From Azospirillum brasilense (GTDB lineage: Bacteria; Pseudomonadota; Alphaproteobacteria; Azospirillales; Azospirillaceae): a stretch of DNA of 64,000 nucleotides. Positions 16,255 through 23,622 of this stretch are shown one piece after another (position 1 is the stretch's first letter; every line of letters begins with the position of its first letter). The stretch is taken from NCBI RefSeq assembly GCF_008365405.1, contig NZ_QOKV01000006.1:1-64000 (forward strand), written 5' to 3'. The notes under the pieces were generated by a model that ran no database searches, had not been told where the DNA came from, and saw only the letters and a list, made by a program, of their open reading frames with translations. The translations under genes and the position numbers were made by a program.

Positions 16255-18144
16255 TCATCCCTCCAGCCGTTCCGGTTCCTTGCCGGCCAAGGTGGGCGCC
16301 TCGATGGCGCGGGCGGGCAGGCGCTCGCGGCGGGTTTCCCGGCGCTGCCAGCGGCGGAAGGAGCGTTTCGACCACCAGGATTCGATCGTCTGCCAAAACC
16401 GTTCCGGACCCTGGAACAGCGGCACGCGGGGCTTGTCGATCGCCGAGGGCTCCAGAGCGAGGCCGACCGAGGTGATCTGCCCGTCCTGCATGTCGCGGAC
16501 GATCAGCTCCACGCCGCCCATGCGCATCCGGTCGCCCAGCTCGCAACTGCCGCCGAACTCGTTGCGCAGCAGGTCGCGCAGGGACCGCTGGGCGTTGGCC
16601 AGCGACAGGGGCAGGCCGTACATCTCGGCGATCTGCTCCACCGTCGCGTCGGGATTCAGCGCCAGATCGCCATAGAAGGCGCGGTCGTCCTGATCCAGCG
16701 GCCGGCTCTCGGCGAACAGCTTGTCGATCAGCGGCAACTGGCTGGGCGGGGTGAACAGATAGACCATGTCCCCGGCCTGGAGCGTCCGCGCCTTGTGCAG
16801 CGGCACCACGCGGCCATCGCGGATGACCAGGGACGGGCGGGCGAAGCGCGGCGTGCGCTGGCCACGGGCGGCGGGGCTCTTGGGGTGGACGGTGTAGGCG
16901 ACCATCTCCTGGTCGGCCCCGCCGGGCAGTTCCAGCTCGAACCGTTCGACCGGTCCGCGCCGCGGTGGGACGATCAGCTTCAGCCAGCGCGCCATCGGGC
17001 CAATGGTCCAGCCCTGCACCGCCAGCGACACGATCACCACCAGGAAGGCGGTGTTGAAGATCACCTGACCGCCCGGCAACTCGCCCAGGATCGGCACCAG
17101 CGCCAGCAGCATCGACACCGCGCCGCGCAGACCGACCCAGGCCATGAAGGTCTTCTCATTGGGCGAGAAGCGGAAGGGCAGCAGGCACAGCCACACCGCC
17201 AGCGGCCGCGCCAGCAGGATCAGCAGGACGGCCAGGGCCAGGGCGGGCAGGGCGATCGCCCTGAAATCATGCGGTGTGGCGAACAGGCCGAGCATGACGA
17301 ACATGACGATCTGGCTGAGCCAGGTGAGGCCCGAATGGAATTGGCGCAGGCCCAGCGCCCCGCGCAGCTTCACATTGCCCGCGACCAGACCGGCGGCGTA
17401 GACGGCGAGGAAGCCGCTGCCCCCCAGTTCGTTCGTTCCGGCGAACAGGAACAGGGCGAAGGCCAGGGTGACCACCGGGTTCAGGCCAGGGTCGAGGCGG
17501 GCGTTGTTGATGAAGGCGGCCAGCCCGGCCCCGCCCAGGACACCCAGGATTGCCCCGCCGGCGATCTGCTTCACCAGGAAGCCGGCCAATTCCAGCGGCG
17601 TGCCCCAGCCGTGCAGCGCCGCCTCCACCAACATGGCGGTCAGCAGGATGGCCGTCGGGTCGTTGCTGCCGGACTCGATCTCCAGCGTTGAGCGCACGCG
17701 GTCGCGGATGGTGATTCCGCCGACCCGCAGCAGGAAGAACACCGCCGCGGCGTCGGTGGAGCTGACCGCCGCGCCGACCAGGAAGGATTCGATCCAGGGC
17801 AGGCCCAGCAAAAAATGCGCGGCGACGCCGATGACCCCGGAGGTGATGGCGACCCCGAAGGTGGCGAGGCTGAGCGCCGGCCACGCGGCGGCGCGGTAGC
17901 TCGACAGCTTGGTGTCCAGGCCGCTTTCGAAGAGGATCACGGCGAGCGCGATGGAGCCGATCAGAAAGGCGCTGTCCGCGTCGTTGAAGCTGATGCCCCC
18001 GACGCCGTCGATCCCGGCGAACAGCCCGACGCCCAGGAAGATCAGCAGCAACGGCGTGCCGATCCGCAGCGCCAGATAGCTGGTCAGGATGCTGACGATC
18101 AGCAGCGACGACCCGATCAGGATGATGGTGCTCGCCGTCTCCAT
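16255..18144 (-). CDS. K+/H+ (cation/proton) antiporter, NhaP2/CvrA type (629 aa)
   Basis: Membrane antiporter of the CPA1 family, exporting K+ or Na+ in exchange for H+. About twelve TM helices fill residues 1-390, with the ion-site motifs SSTDAAAVFFLL and ESGSNDPTAI. A regulatory C-terminus follows: a TrkA-C-like domain (around 400-470, GDMVYLF) and a CorC/HlyC-associated domain (ATVEQIAEMYGLPL..LGDRMRMGGVELIVRDMQDG). This layout is characteristic of NhaP2/CvrA. Probably used for potassium and pH homeostasis or osmotic shifts. Monocistronic; a clean ATG at 18144. Confidence 0.92.
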   Translation of the reverse strand: METASTIILIGSSLLIVSILTSYLALRIGTPLLLIFLGVGLFAGIDGVGGISFNDADSAFLIGSIALAVILFESGLDTKLSSYRAAAWPALSLATFGVAITSGVIGVAAHFLLGLPWIESFLVGAAVSSTDAAAVFFLLRVGGITIRDRVRSTLEIESGSNDPTAILLTAMLVEAALHGWGTPLELAGFLVKQIAGGAILGVLGGAGLAAFINNARLDPGLNPVVTLAFALFLFAGTNELGGSGFLAVYAAGLVAGNVKLRGALGLRQFHSGLTWLSQIVMFVMLGLFATPHDFRAIALPALALAVLLILLARPLAVWLCLLPFRFSPNEKTFMAWVGLRGAVSMLLALVPILGELPGGQVIFNTAFLVVIVSLAVQGWTIGPMARWLKLIVPPRRGPVERFELELPGGADQEMVAYTVHPKSPAARGQRTPRFARPSLVIRDGRVVPLHKARTLQAGDMVYLFTPPSQLPLIDKLFAESRPLDQDDRAFYGDLALNPDATVEQIAEMYGLPLSLANAQRSLRDLLRNEFGGSCELGDRMRMGGVELIVRDMQDGQITSVGLALEPSAIDKPRVPLFQGPERFWQTIESWWSKRSFRRWQRRETRRERLPARAIEAPTLAGKEPERLEG

Positions 18145-18334
18145 AGTCCTCGCGCCGGAATGGGAGTGATGCCGCCTTTGCGGTCATCCGATTTTGGCAA
18201 TTCTTGGGCGCGAGTGCAACGCAGCGGCCAAAATTTCCCAATGTTCCTAAAATAATACAGAAATGTCTCCCGCAACGCAGCATTGCGACGGACTACAATC
18301 CTTCCGGGTTAATGCAACAGGCGAGGGGCATTTC

Positions 18335-19171
18335 ATGTTTCGTATACGGCGTATTCCGGCACTGCCCCTCGCAGCCCTGACGCTTGTTCTGTCTTCCTCG
18401 GCGGCGATGGCGGGGTCCTTGCCCGGCTTGGACCGGCCGGCGGCGGGCGGCGGTGCCACGCCGATCCGGTTCGACAAGAAGGCCATCGATCTCAACGGTT
18501 GGGGCGCTCTGGAGGTCGGCCAGACGGAAAGCGCGTCGCGCCGGATGGTGGCGACCACGCCGGTGCGCGACCAATGGTTCTCCGACCCGGTTTTCATGAA
18601 CGACGGCGCCTTCGGCGGACCGGACGCGCGTGCGACCTACTATTCGCCGCGCCTGCACGGATTCAACATCGGCCTCGGCTACACCCCCGTCCGCACGGAG
18701 CTCGGGGCGGCCGACCCGCTCGCCCGCCATGTGGTGGAAGGCGTGGTGCGGCATGACGGACGGCTGGGCAAGGCCCGTCTGCGCATCACCGCCGGGGCGG
18801 GCAAGGCCGCCGTCGCCAAGGACCGCGGCACGCCCCGCCGGTCCTGGGTGGTCGGCGGGCAGGTGACGTTGCCCGGCGTGACGGTCGGTGCCGGCTACCG
18901 CGAGCAGCTCCCCGACGACGGCGCCGCCCGGCGGACGCTCAACGCCGGCCTCTATCTGGAACAGGGCACGCCGCTGCAGGGCTGGACGGTCATGGGGCGG
19001 CTGGCCCACACCCAGGTCGGCGCCGAGGCCCCGCAGGAGGCCTGGTCCACCGGCCTGCGGTTCCGCATGTCGCCGAAGGTCAGCGTCACCGCCGATCTGG
19101 GCACCATGACCTATGGCGGGGATCCGTCGGACAGCACGATGCTGCGGGTCGGCACCCGAGTTCTGTTCTGA
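18335..19171 (+). CDS. Porin-like outer-membrane beta-barrel protein (278 aa)
   Basis: Exported protein: signal peptide with RIRR followed by a hydrophobic core, cleavage near AMA-GSLPG (about residue 25). The mature part is rich in alternating polar and hydrophobic residues and Gly, with strand-like stretches such as ARATYYSPRLHGFNIGLGYTPV and SWVVGGQVTLPGVTVGAGYRE. It ends in a C-terminal Phe (RVGTRVLF), the classic barrel-assembly signal. This looks like a small member of the Gram-negative porin family. Substrate unknown. The ATG at 18335 has GGCGAGGGG upstream. Confidence 0.75.
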   Translation: MFRIRRIPALPLAALTLVLSSSAAMAGSLPGLDRPAAGGGATPIRFDKKAIDLNGWGALEVGQTESASRRMVATTPVRDQWFSDPVFMNDGAFGGPDARATYYSPRLHGFNIGLGYTPVRTELGAADPLARHVVEGVVRHDGRLGKARLRITAGAGKAAVAKDRGTPRRSWVVGGQVTLPGVTVGAGYREQLPDDGAARRTLNAGLYLEQGTPLQGWTVMGRLAHTQVGAEAPQEAWSTGLRFRMSPKVSVTADLGTMTYGGDPSDSTMLRVGTRVLF

Positions 19172-19310
19172 ACGGTGCTCCGAACGGGCCCGATATCCCT
19201 CTTTCGCCCTTATCCAAGGGTGGTTTCCCGACGGAATCGCGCTGTCGTGGAAGCAAATTGCCTTCTCGTCTGTTTATAGGGGCGAGAAGCACCACAAGGA
19301 GGGTTTGGAC

Positions 19311-19490
19311 ATGTCTCGTTTGCGCCTGATCGGGACCGCCATTGCGCTGTTGACGCTCGCGGCCTGTTCGACCGGCGGCGTGGTGGGCGGCACGGCTGGC
19401 GCCGCTGGCGGCTACGCGGTGGACGGCAAGCGTGGCGCCATCATCGGTGGCCTGGGCGGCGCCGCGCTGGGCACGGCTCTGGATCGCTGA
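19311..19490 (+). CDS. Small glycine-zipper lipoprotein (59 aa)
   Basis: Short lipoprotein with lipobox L-A-A-C (Cys19), so signal peptidase II cleavage and lipid anchoring are expected. The mature part is Gly/Ala-rich with glycine-zipper spacing (GGVVGGTAGAAGGYAVDGKRGAIIGGLGGAALG), similar in style to osmotically inducible lipoproteins such as OsmB. Position 2 of the mature protein is Ser, compatible with outer-membrane sorting. A strong AGGAGGG ribosome-binding site precedes the ATG at 19311. A good terminator follows. Confidence 0.8.
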   Translation: MSRLRLIGTAIALLTLAACSTGGVVGGTAGAAGGYAVDGKRGAIIGGLGGAALGTALDR

Positions 19491-19527
19491 CCGGACGCGA
19501 CGGACACGATCCGTTGCTGAGGACGAC

Positions 19528-19569
19528 AAGCGCGTCGCGCCGACCGGGTGCGGCGCGCTTTCTTTTTTT
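19528..19569. terminator. Terminator after the lipoprotein gene
   Basis: AAGCGCG (19528-19534) pairs with CGCGCTT (19554-19560), with further GC pairing inside. The hairpin is followed by TCTTTTTTT. The T-run serves the plus strand and overlaps the stop region of the opposing acetyltransferase. Confidence 0.75.
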
Positions 19570-20098
19570 AGGCGCGCCATTCCTTGCGCAGGATGGCGTA
19601 CTGCATCGTGTTCTCGAAGATGGGATGTCCGCCGCCATCCGTTTCGAAGGATATGAACTCCACGAACAGCCCTTCCTTCCTCATGCCGAGCCTTTCGCAC
19701 AGGCGCTGCGACGCGACGTTGGTCTCCTCGACATAGGCGTAGAGGCGGCGGGCCTGCTTCACTGTGAAAAGATGATCGAAAAGGGCCCGCGCGGCTTCCG
19801 CTGCGTATCCGGCTCCGGCAAAATCCGCGTTGAAGTTCCAGCCGACGGAATAGGTGTCCGGCGGCTCGGGCACCTGGAACAGGTCGCCGATCACCCGGCC
19901 GGTGCTGCGCAGGCACACGGCGATGTGCTCGTCGCTTTGGCTGCGCGTTTCCACCTCGGCGGCGGCCGCGTCGAGGTTGTCCAGTTTGAGCGAGAGGAAG
20001 CAGCTTGCCCGGGGGTGATGCAGATAGGCGAGCAGGTCGGGCGCGTCCCCCTCCCGGAAGGGCCTCAGGATCAGGCGGTCGGTGGTGATGGGGTCCAT
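19568..20098 (-). CDS. GNAT acetyltransferase, RimJ/RimL type (176 aa)
   Basis: Acetyltransferase of the GNAT_3 subfamily that includes RimJ/RimL. The opening TDRLILRPFREGDAPDLLAYL is diagnostic. The acetyl-CoA loop reads FAGAGYAAEAARALFDHLF (around residues 93-111) and NVASQRLCERLGMRKEG follows. Members acetylate protein N-termini or small molecules; the target here is unknown. Length typical. Convergent with the lipoprotein gene. Confidence 0.88.
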   Translation of the reverse strand: MDPITTDRLILRPFREGDAPDLLAYLHHPRASCFLSLKLDNLDAAAAEVETRSQSDEHIAVCLRSTGRVIGDLFQVPEPPDTYSVGWNFNADFAGAGYAAEAARALFDHLFTVKQARRLYAYVEETNVASQRLCERLGMRKEGLFVEFISFETDGGGHPIFENTMQYAILRKEWRA

Positions 20099-20154
20099 GC
20101 ATCGTCTCGGCGGAAAGCGGCGGAACCGGAAGGCGGCAGATCATGTGCCGGTCA

Positions 20155-20163
20155 TTTTTGCCG
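20155..20163 (+). promoter_or_regulatory. TTTTTGCCG element upstream of the 20279 gene
   Basis: The sequence CGGTCATTTTTGCCG at about 20149-20163 repeats the core and flanks of one unit of the 10543-10595 array (CGGTCATTCTTGCCG). It lies 63 bp upstream of a sigma-54-like element. Confidence 0.35.
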
Positions 20164-20225
20164 CCCGGCACATCCACACCATCAGAATTCCCACTTATGA
20201 GGTTGATTGCCAAGCATATTTAAGG

Positions 20226-20241
20226 TTGCACAAAACTTGCT
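20226..20241 (+). promoter_or_regulatory. Sigma-54-like promoter (imperfect) of the 20279 gene
   Basis: TTGCACAAAACTTGCT resembles TGGCACG-N4-TTGCW with the correct 10-base spacing between TG (20227-20228) and GC (20239-20240), but the -24 GG is TG. Expected start near 20253, 26 bases before the ATG. Confidence 0.35.
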
Positions 20242-20278
20242 TGTCGGATCTCCAACCCATCGGTCGCGAGAAACCGTC

Positions 20279-20593
20279 ATGCAAATTTCCAACTATATCA
20301 GCAACGTCTCCCGCGTCGTCGCCAAGTTCACGGCGCAGGACGAGAAGGCCGAACCGGAGAAGGAGGCGAGCGGAGTCAGCGCTGCCGACGCCTTCCTCAA
20401 GGAGGCGCGGAAGACGCCGGCCCAACGCATCCGGGACCAGATTCTCGCCCGCATGAAGCTGGACGAGGAGTCCCTCGCGTCCATGCCGGCGGAGAAGCGC
20501 GCCGCGGTCGAGAAGCAGATCGCCGAGGAGCTGAAGCGCCAATTGTCCGGCGAGAAGGACCGGCGCGGCGCGGCGGTCGATCTGACCGCCTGA
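20279..20593 (+). CDS. Small charged hypothetical protein (104 aa)
   Basis: Unrecognised cytoplasmic protein with no TM helix or signal peptide. It is strongly helical and charged (about one third Lys/Arg/Glu/Asp). The N-terminus MQISNYISNVSRVVAKF is amphipathic. The segment PAQRIRDQILARMKLDEESLASMPAEKRAAVEKQIAEELKRQL near residues 48-90 is the sort of conserved helical region often seen in alphaproteobacterial proteins of unknown function. Its upstream region shares a motif with that of the 10706 gene. It converges with the patatin gene six bases away. Confidence 0.75.
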   Translation: MQISNYISNVSRVVAKFTAQDEKAEPEKEASGVSAADAFLKEARKTPAQRIRDQILARMKLDEESLASMPAEKRAAVEKQIAEELKRQLSGEKDRRGAAVDLTA

Positions 20594-20599
20594 CACCGC

Positions 20600-21616
20600 T
20601 CAGACCGGGGACGAGAAACCGAAAACCCGGAGCGCGTCCTGCAGGTCGGGGAGGACGCGCTCGACCGCTGCCTCCCCCTCGCGGATGCAGTCGTCCGCCC
20701 GGTCGAACTCCGACAGGCCGATGTGGCCCAGCCGCGGGGTGATGTGCACGTCCGGCGGTTCGCCCGCCAGACGGGACCGCGCGATGCGGTCGGTGACGAT
20801 GCCCAGCGAGGACACCATGACGCCGAACAGGCTCGGCCCCTCGTAATCGCGCCGGAAGATGCGGCGGCTCAGCGCGCCGATGGGCACGCGGAAGCCGGCG
20901 CGGGATTTGGACTCGCCATCCGGCTCGTGTTCCTCGTCGATCAGCTTCAGGAGGTCGAACCCCGCCGCGGTCGGCACGGCGGCGCCGGGGCGCCGCGACT
21001 TGCCGATGATGTCGGCGGCCAGATTGACGGCGATCACCATCTGGGCGCCCAGTGCCCGGCAGGCCGACACCGGCACCGGGTTGACCAGGGCGCCGTCGAC
21101 CATCCAACGCCCCTCGAAGCGCACCGGTGGAAAGACCCCCGGCAGAGAGAAGGAGGCGCGCAGCGCGTCCACCAGCGGGCCGTTGCGCATCCACACCTCG
21201 TGCCCGGTGACCAGATCGGTGGCGATGGCGGCGAAGGGGTTGGGAAGCTCCTCGATCTGGATGTCGCCCAGATGATGACGCATCTCGGCGACCAGACGGT
21301 CACCGCCGATCAGCCCACCTCCCTGGCGCAGCCGCAGGTCCAGATAACCGACGATCTTCATCCGGGTCAGGCTGCGCGTCCATTCCTCCAGCGCGTCGAG
21401 CTTGCCGGCGAGATGGAGACCGCCGACGAGCGCCCCCACCGAACTGCCGCAGACGATGTCCGCCTCGATCCCGTAGCGCGCCAGCGCCCGCAGGACGCCG
21501 ATGTGCGCCCAGCCGCGGGCCACCCCGGCGCCCAGCGCCAGACCGATGCGCGGCCGGTGATGGTGCTGGCCGTAGCGATTGCCGGGACCCTGTCCGTTTC
21601 CGCCGTCCGCCGCCAT
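20600..21616 (-). CDS. Patatin-like phospholipase, RssA type (338 aa)
   Basis: Ser-Asp dyad lipid acyl hydrolase. All patatin motifs are visible: oxyanion loop GLALGAGVARGWAHIGVLRAL, nucleophile elbow GSSVGAL (Ser in G-x-S-x-G) and active-site Asp in VDGALVNPVPV. The N-terminal 25 residues are Gly/His/Asn-rich (GNGQGPGNRYGQHHHRPR) and probably disordered. The ATG at 21616 follows AAAGGAGGC; a longer frame upstream is not conserved in composition. Likely cytoplasmic or membrane-associated; the substrate is not predictable. Confidence 0.92.
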   Translation of the reverse strand: MAADGGNGQGPGNRYGQHHHRPRIGLALGAGVARGWAHIGVLRALARYGIEADIVCGSSVGALVGGLHLAGKLDALEEWTRSLTRMKIVGYLDLRLRQGGGLIGGDRLVAEMRHHLGDIQIEELPNPFAAIATDLVTGHEVWMRNGPLVDALRASFSLPGVFPPVRFEGRWMVDGALVNPVPVSACRALGAQMVIAVNLAADIIGKSRRPGAAVPTAAGFDLLKLIDEEHEPDGESKSRAGFRVPIGALSRRIFRRDYEGPSLFGVMVSSLGIVTDRIARSRLAGEPPDVHITPRLGHIGLSEFDRADDCIREGEAAVERVLPDLQDALRVFGFSSPV

Positions 21617-21800
21617 GGCGCCTCCTTTGCACGGGGTGGAGCGCGTGCCGGTCGGTATCGTGCCATCCGCCCGGTTAAGGAAGCTTGATCGGTTCCGCCC
21701 CGGTGGACAAGGCCCGCAGGACAGGGCGCAGTGAGTTAAGGCCCGGTGGACAAGCACCGGCGCCATCGGCTAAGCCATCGCGATTGCGCTACAGGAAGAC

Positions 21801-23600
21801 GTGCACGTGAGCAAAAAGAGCGGAGAACGGCTGCGCCTCGACGCGGCGACGGAACGGCTGGTCGGCCGCATGCTGCGGGAATGGGTGCGCCCCTACACCG
21901 GCAAGCTGATGGTGTCCTTCCTGCTGATGGCCGTGGTGGCGGCGGCGACCGGCGCCTATCCGCTGCTGATCGATCAGGCCTATTCGATGTTCTCCGAGCA
22001 GGACCGGGGCATGCTGCTGGTCATCCCGCTCCTGATCATCGTGATCACGGCGGTCAAGGCCCTGTCCATGTACGCCCAGACGGTGGTGACCACCGACATC
22101 GTGCAGCGGATCATCACCGATGTGCGCCTGTCGATGTTCGACCATTTGCTGAGGTCCGACACCGCCCAGCTCCACGCGGCCCCCACCGGCACACTGACGT
22201 CCCGCTTCATCAGCGATGTGGACCTGATCCGCAACGCCCTGTCGCGAACCCTGACCGGGCTGGTGCGCGACATCCTGACGGTGATCGCGCTGGTTGGGTC
22301 GATGTTCTACCTCGACTGGGTCCTGTCGCTGATCGTCTTCCTGATCTACCCGATCGCCGCCATTCCCATCGTGAACATCGGCAAGCGGCTGCGCCGCGTG
22401 TCGCGCGACACCCAGGCCCAGATGGGCGACATGACCGCCCTGCTGACGGAAAGCCTGGCCGGCGCCCGCATGGTCAAGACCTACTCGCTGGAGGATTACG
22501 AGCGCGCCCGCGCCGCCCGCGCCTTCGAGGACAACTTCGCCCTGACCATGAAGGCGACCCGCGCCCGTTCGCGCATCGACCCGATGATGGAGGTTCTGGG
22601 CGGCGCCGCGGTGGCCGGGGTGATCGCCTTCGCCGGCTACCGCATGGCGATGGGCGAGGGCTCGGTCGGCGCCTTTTCCGGTTTCGTCGGCGCGCTTCTG
22701 ATGGCGGCGCAGCCGGTGCGGGCCATCGGCACGTTGAACGCCGTGCTTCAGGAAGGTCTGGCCGCCGCCCAGCGCATCTTCGAACTGGTGGACGAGAAGC
22801 CGACCATCACCGAGCAGCCCGGCGCCAAGCCCCTGGCGGTGGAGCGCGCCGCCGTGTCCTTGCGCGACGTCCGCTTCGCCTACGAAGAGGGAACGGAGAC
22901 GCTGAAGGGCATCGACCTGGAGGTTCCGGCGGGGGCGACGGTGGCCCTGGTCGGGCGCAGCGGGGCCGGCAAGTCCACCGTCTTCAACCTGATCCCGCGA
23001 CTCTACGACGCGACCGGCGGGCAGGTGCTGATCGACGGGCAGGACGTGCGGGCGGTGACGCTGAAGAGCCTGCGCGGCGTCATCTCGCTGGTCAGCCAGG
23101 ACACGGTCCTGTTCAACGACACGGTGCGGGCCAACATCGCCTTCGGGCGGCTGGACGCCCCGTTCGACGACATCGTGGCCGCCGCGAAGGCCGCCGCCGC
23201 GCACGACTTCGTCGCCCGGCTGCCGGAGGGCTACGACACGGTGATCGGCGACCGCGGCGTGAAGCTGTCGGGCGGCGAGCGGCAGCGTCTCGCGCTCGCC
23301 CGCGCCTTCCTGAAGGACGCGCCGATCCTGCTGCTGGACGAGGCGACGAGCGCGCTGGACAGCGAGTCCGAGCGGCTGGTGCAGGGGGCGCTGGAGCGGC
23401 TGACCCAGGGGCGCACGACGCTGGTCATCGCCCACCGGCTGGCCACCGTGCGCAACGCCGACCGGATCGTCGTGATGGAGGGCGGGCGCATCCTGGAGCA
23501 GGGCACCCACGACGCCCTGATCGCGCAGAACGGCACCTACGCCCGCCTGTGCAAGCTCCAGTTCGGCGAGGACGGCGAGGCCGCCCTGCTGGCGCCCTGA
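21801..23600 (+). CDS. MsbA-like ABC exporter, fused TM and ATPase domains (599 aa)
   Basis: Half-transporter that works as a homodimer to flip or export lipids or other hydrophobic compounds. Six TM helices (ABC_membrane domain, about 30-330) are followed by an ATPase domain: Walker A GRSGAGKS, Q-loop LVSQDTVLFNDTVRANIAFG, signature LSGGERQRLALARAF, Walker B ILLLDEATSALDSESE and H-loop IAHRL. QDTVLFNDTV and the overall arrangement are typical of MsbA. MsbA proper exports lipid A; that this is the lipid A flippase is an inference. An ATG at 21801 or a GTG at 21807 could serve as start. Confidence 0.88.
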   Translation: MHVSKKSGERLRLDAATERLVGRMLREWVRPYTGKLMVSFLLMAVVAAATGAYPLLIDQAYSMFSEQDRGMLLVIPLLIIVITAVKALSMYAQTVVTTDIVQRIITDVRLSMFDHLLRSDTAQLHAAPTGTLTSRFISDVDLIRNALSRTLTGLVRDILTVIALVGSMFYLDWVLSLIVFLIYPIAAIPIVNIGKRLRRVSRDTQAQMGDMTALLTESLAGARMVKTYSLEDYERARAARAFEDNFALTMKATRARSRIDPMMEVLGGAAVAGVIAFAGYRMAMGEGSVGAFSGFVGALLMAAQPVRAIGTLNAVLQEGLAAAQRIFELVDEKPTITEQPGAKPLAVERAAVSLRDVRFAYEEGTETLKGIDLEVPAGATVALVGRSGAGKSTVFNLIPRLYDATGGQVLIDGQDVRAVTLKSLRGVISLVSQDTVLFNDTVRANIAFGRLDAPFDDIVAAAKAAAAHDFVARLPEGYDTVIGDRGVKLSGGERQRLALARAFLKDAPILLLDEATSALDSESERLVQGALERLTQGRTTLVIAHRLATVRNADRIVVMEGGRILEQGTHDALIAQNGTYARLCKLQFGEDGEAALLAP

Positions 23601-23607
23601 TCCGGCA

Positions 23608-23622
23608 AACCCGAACCGGGTT
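23608..23622. terminator. Small convergent hairpin
   Basis: AACCCG-AAC-CGGGTT, a 6-bp stem, lies between the exporter and the opposing kinase gene and overlaps the latter's stop region. No T-run, so this is a weak call. Confidence 0.3.
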
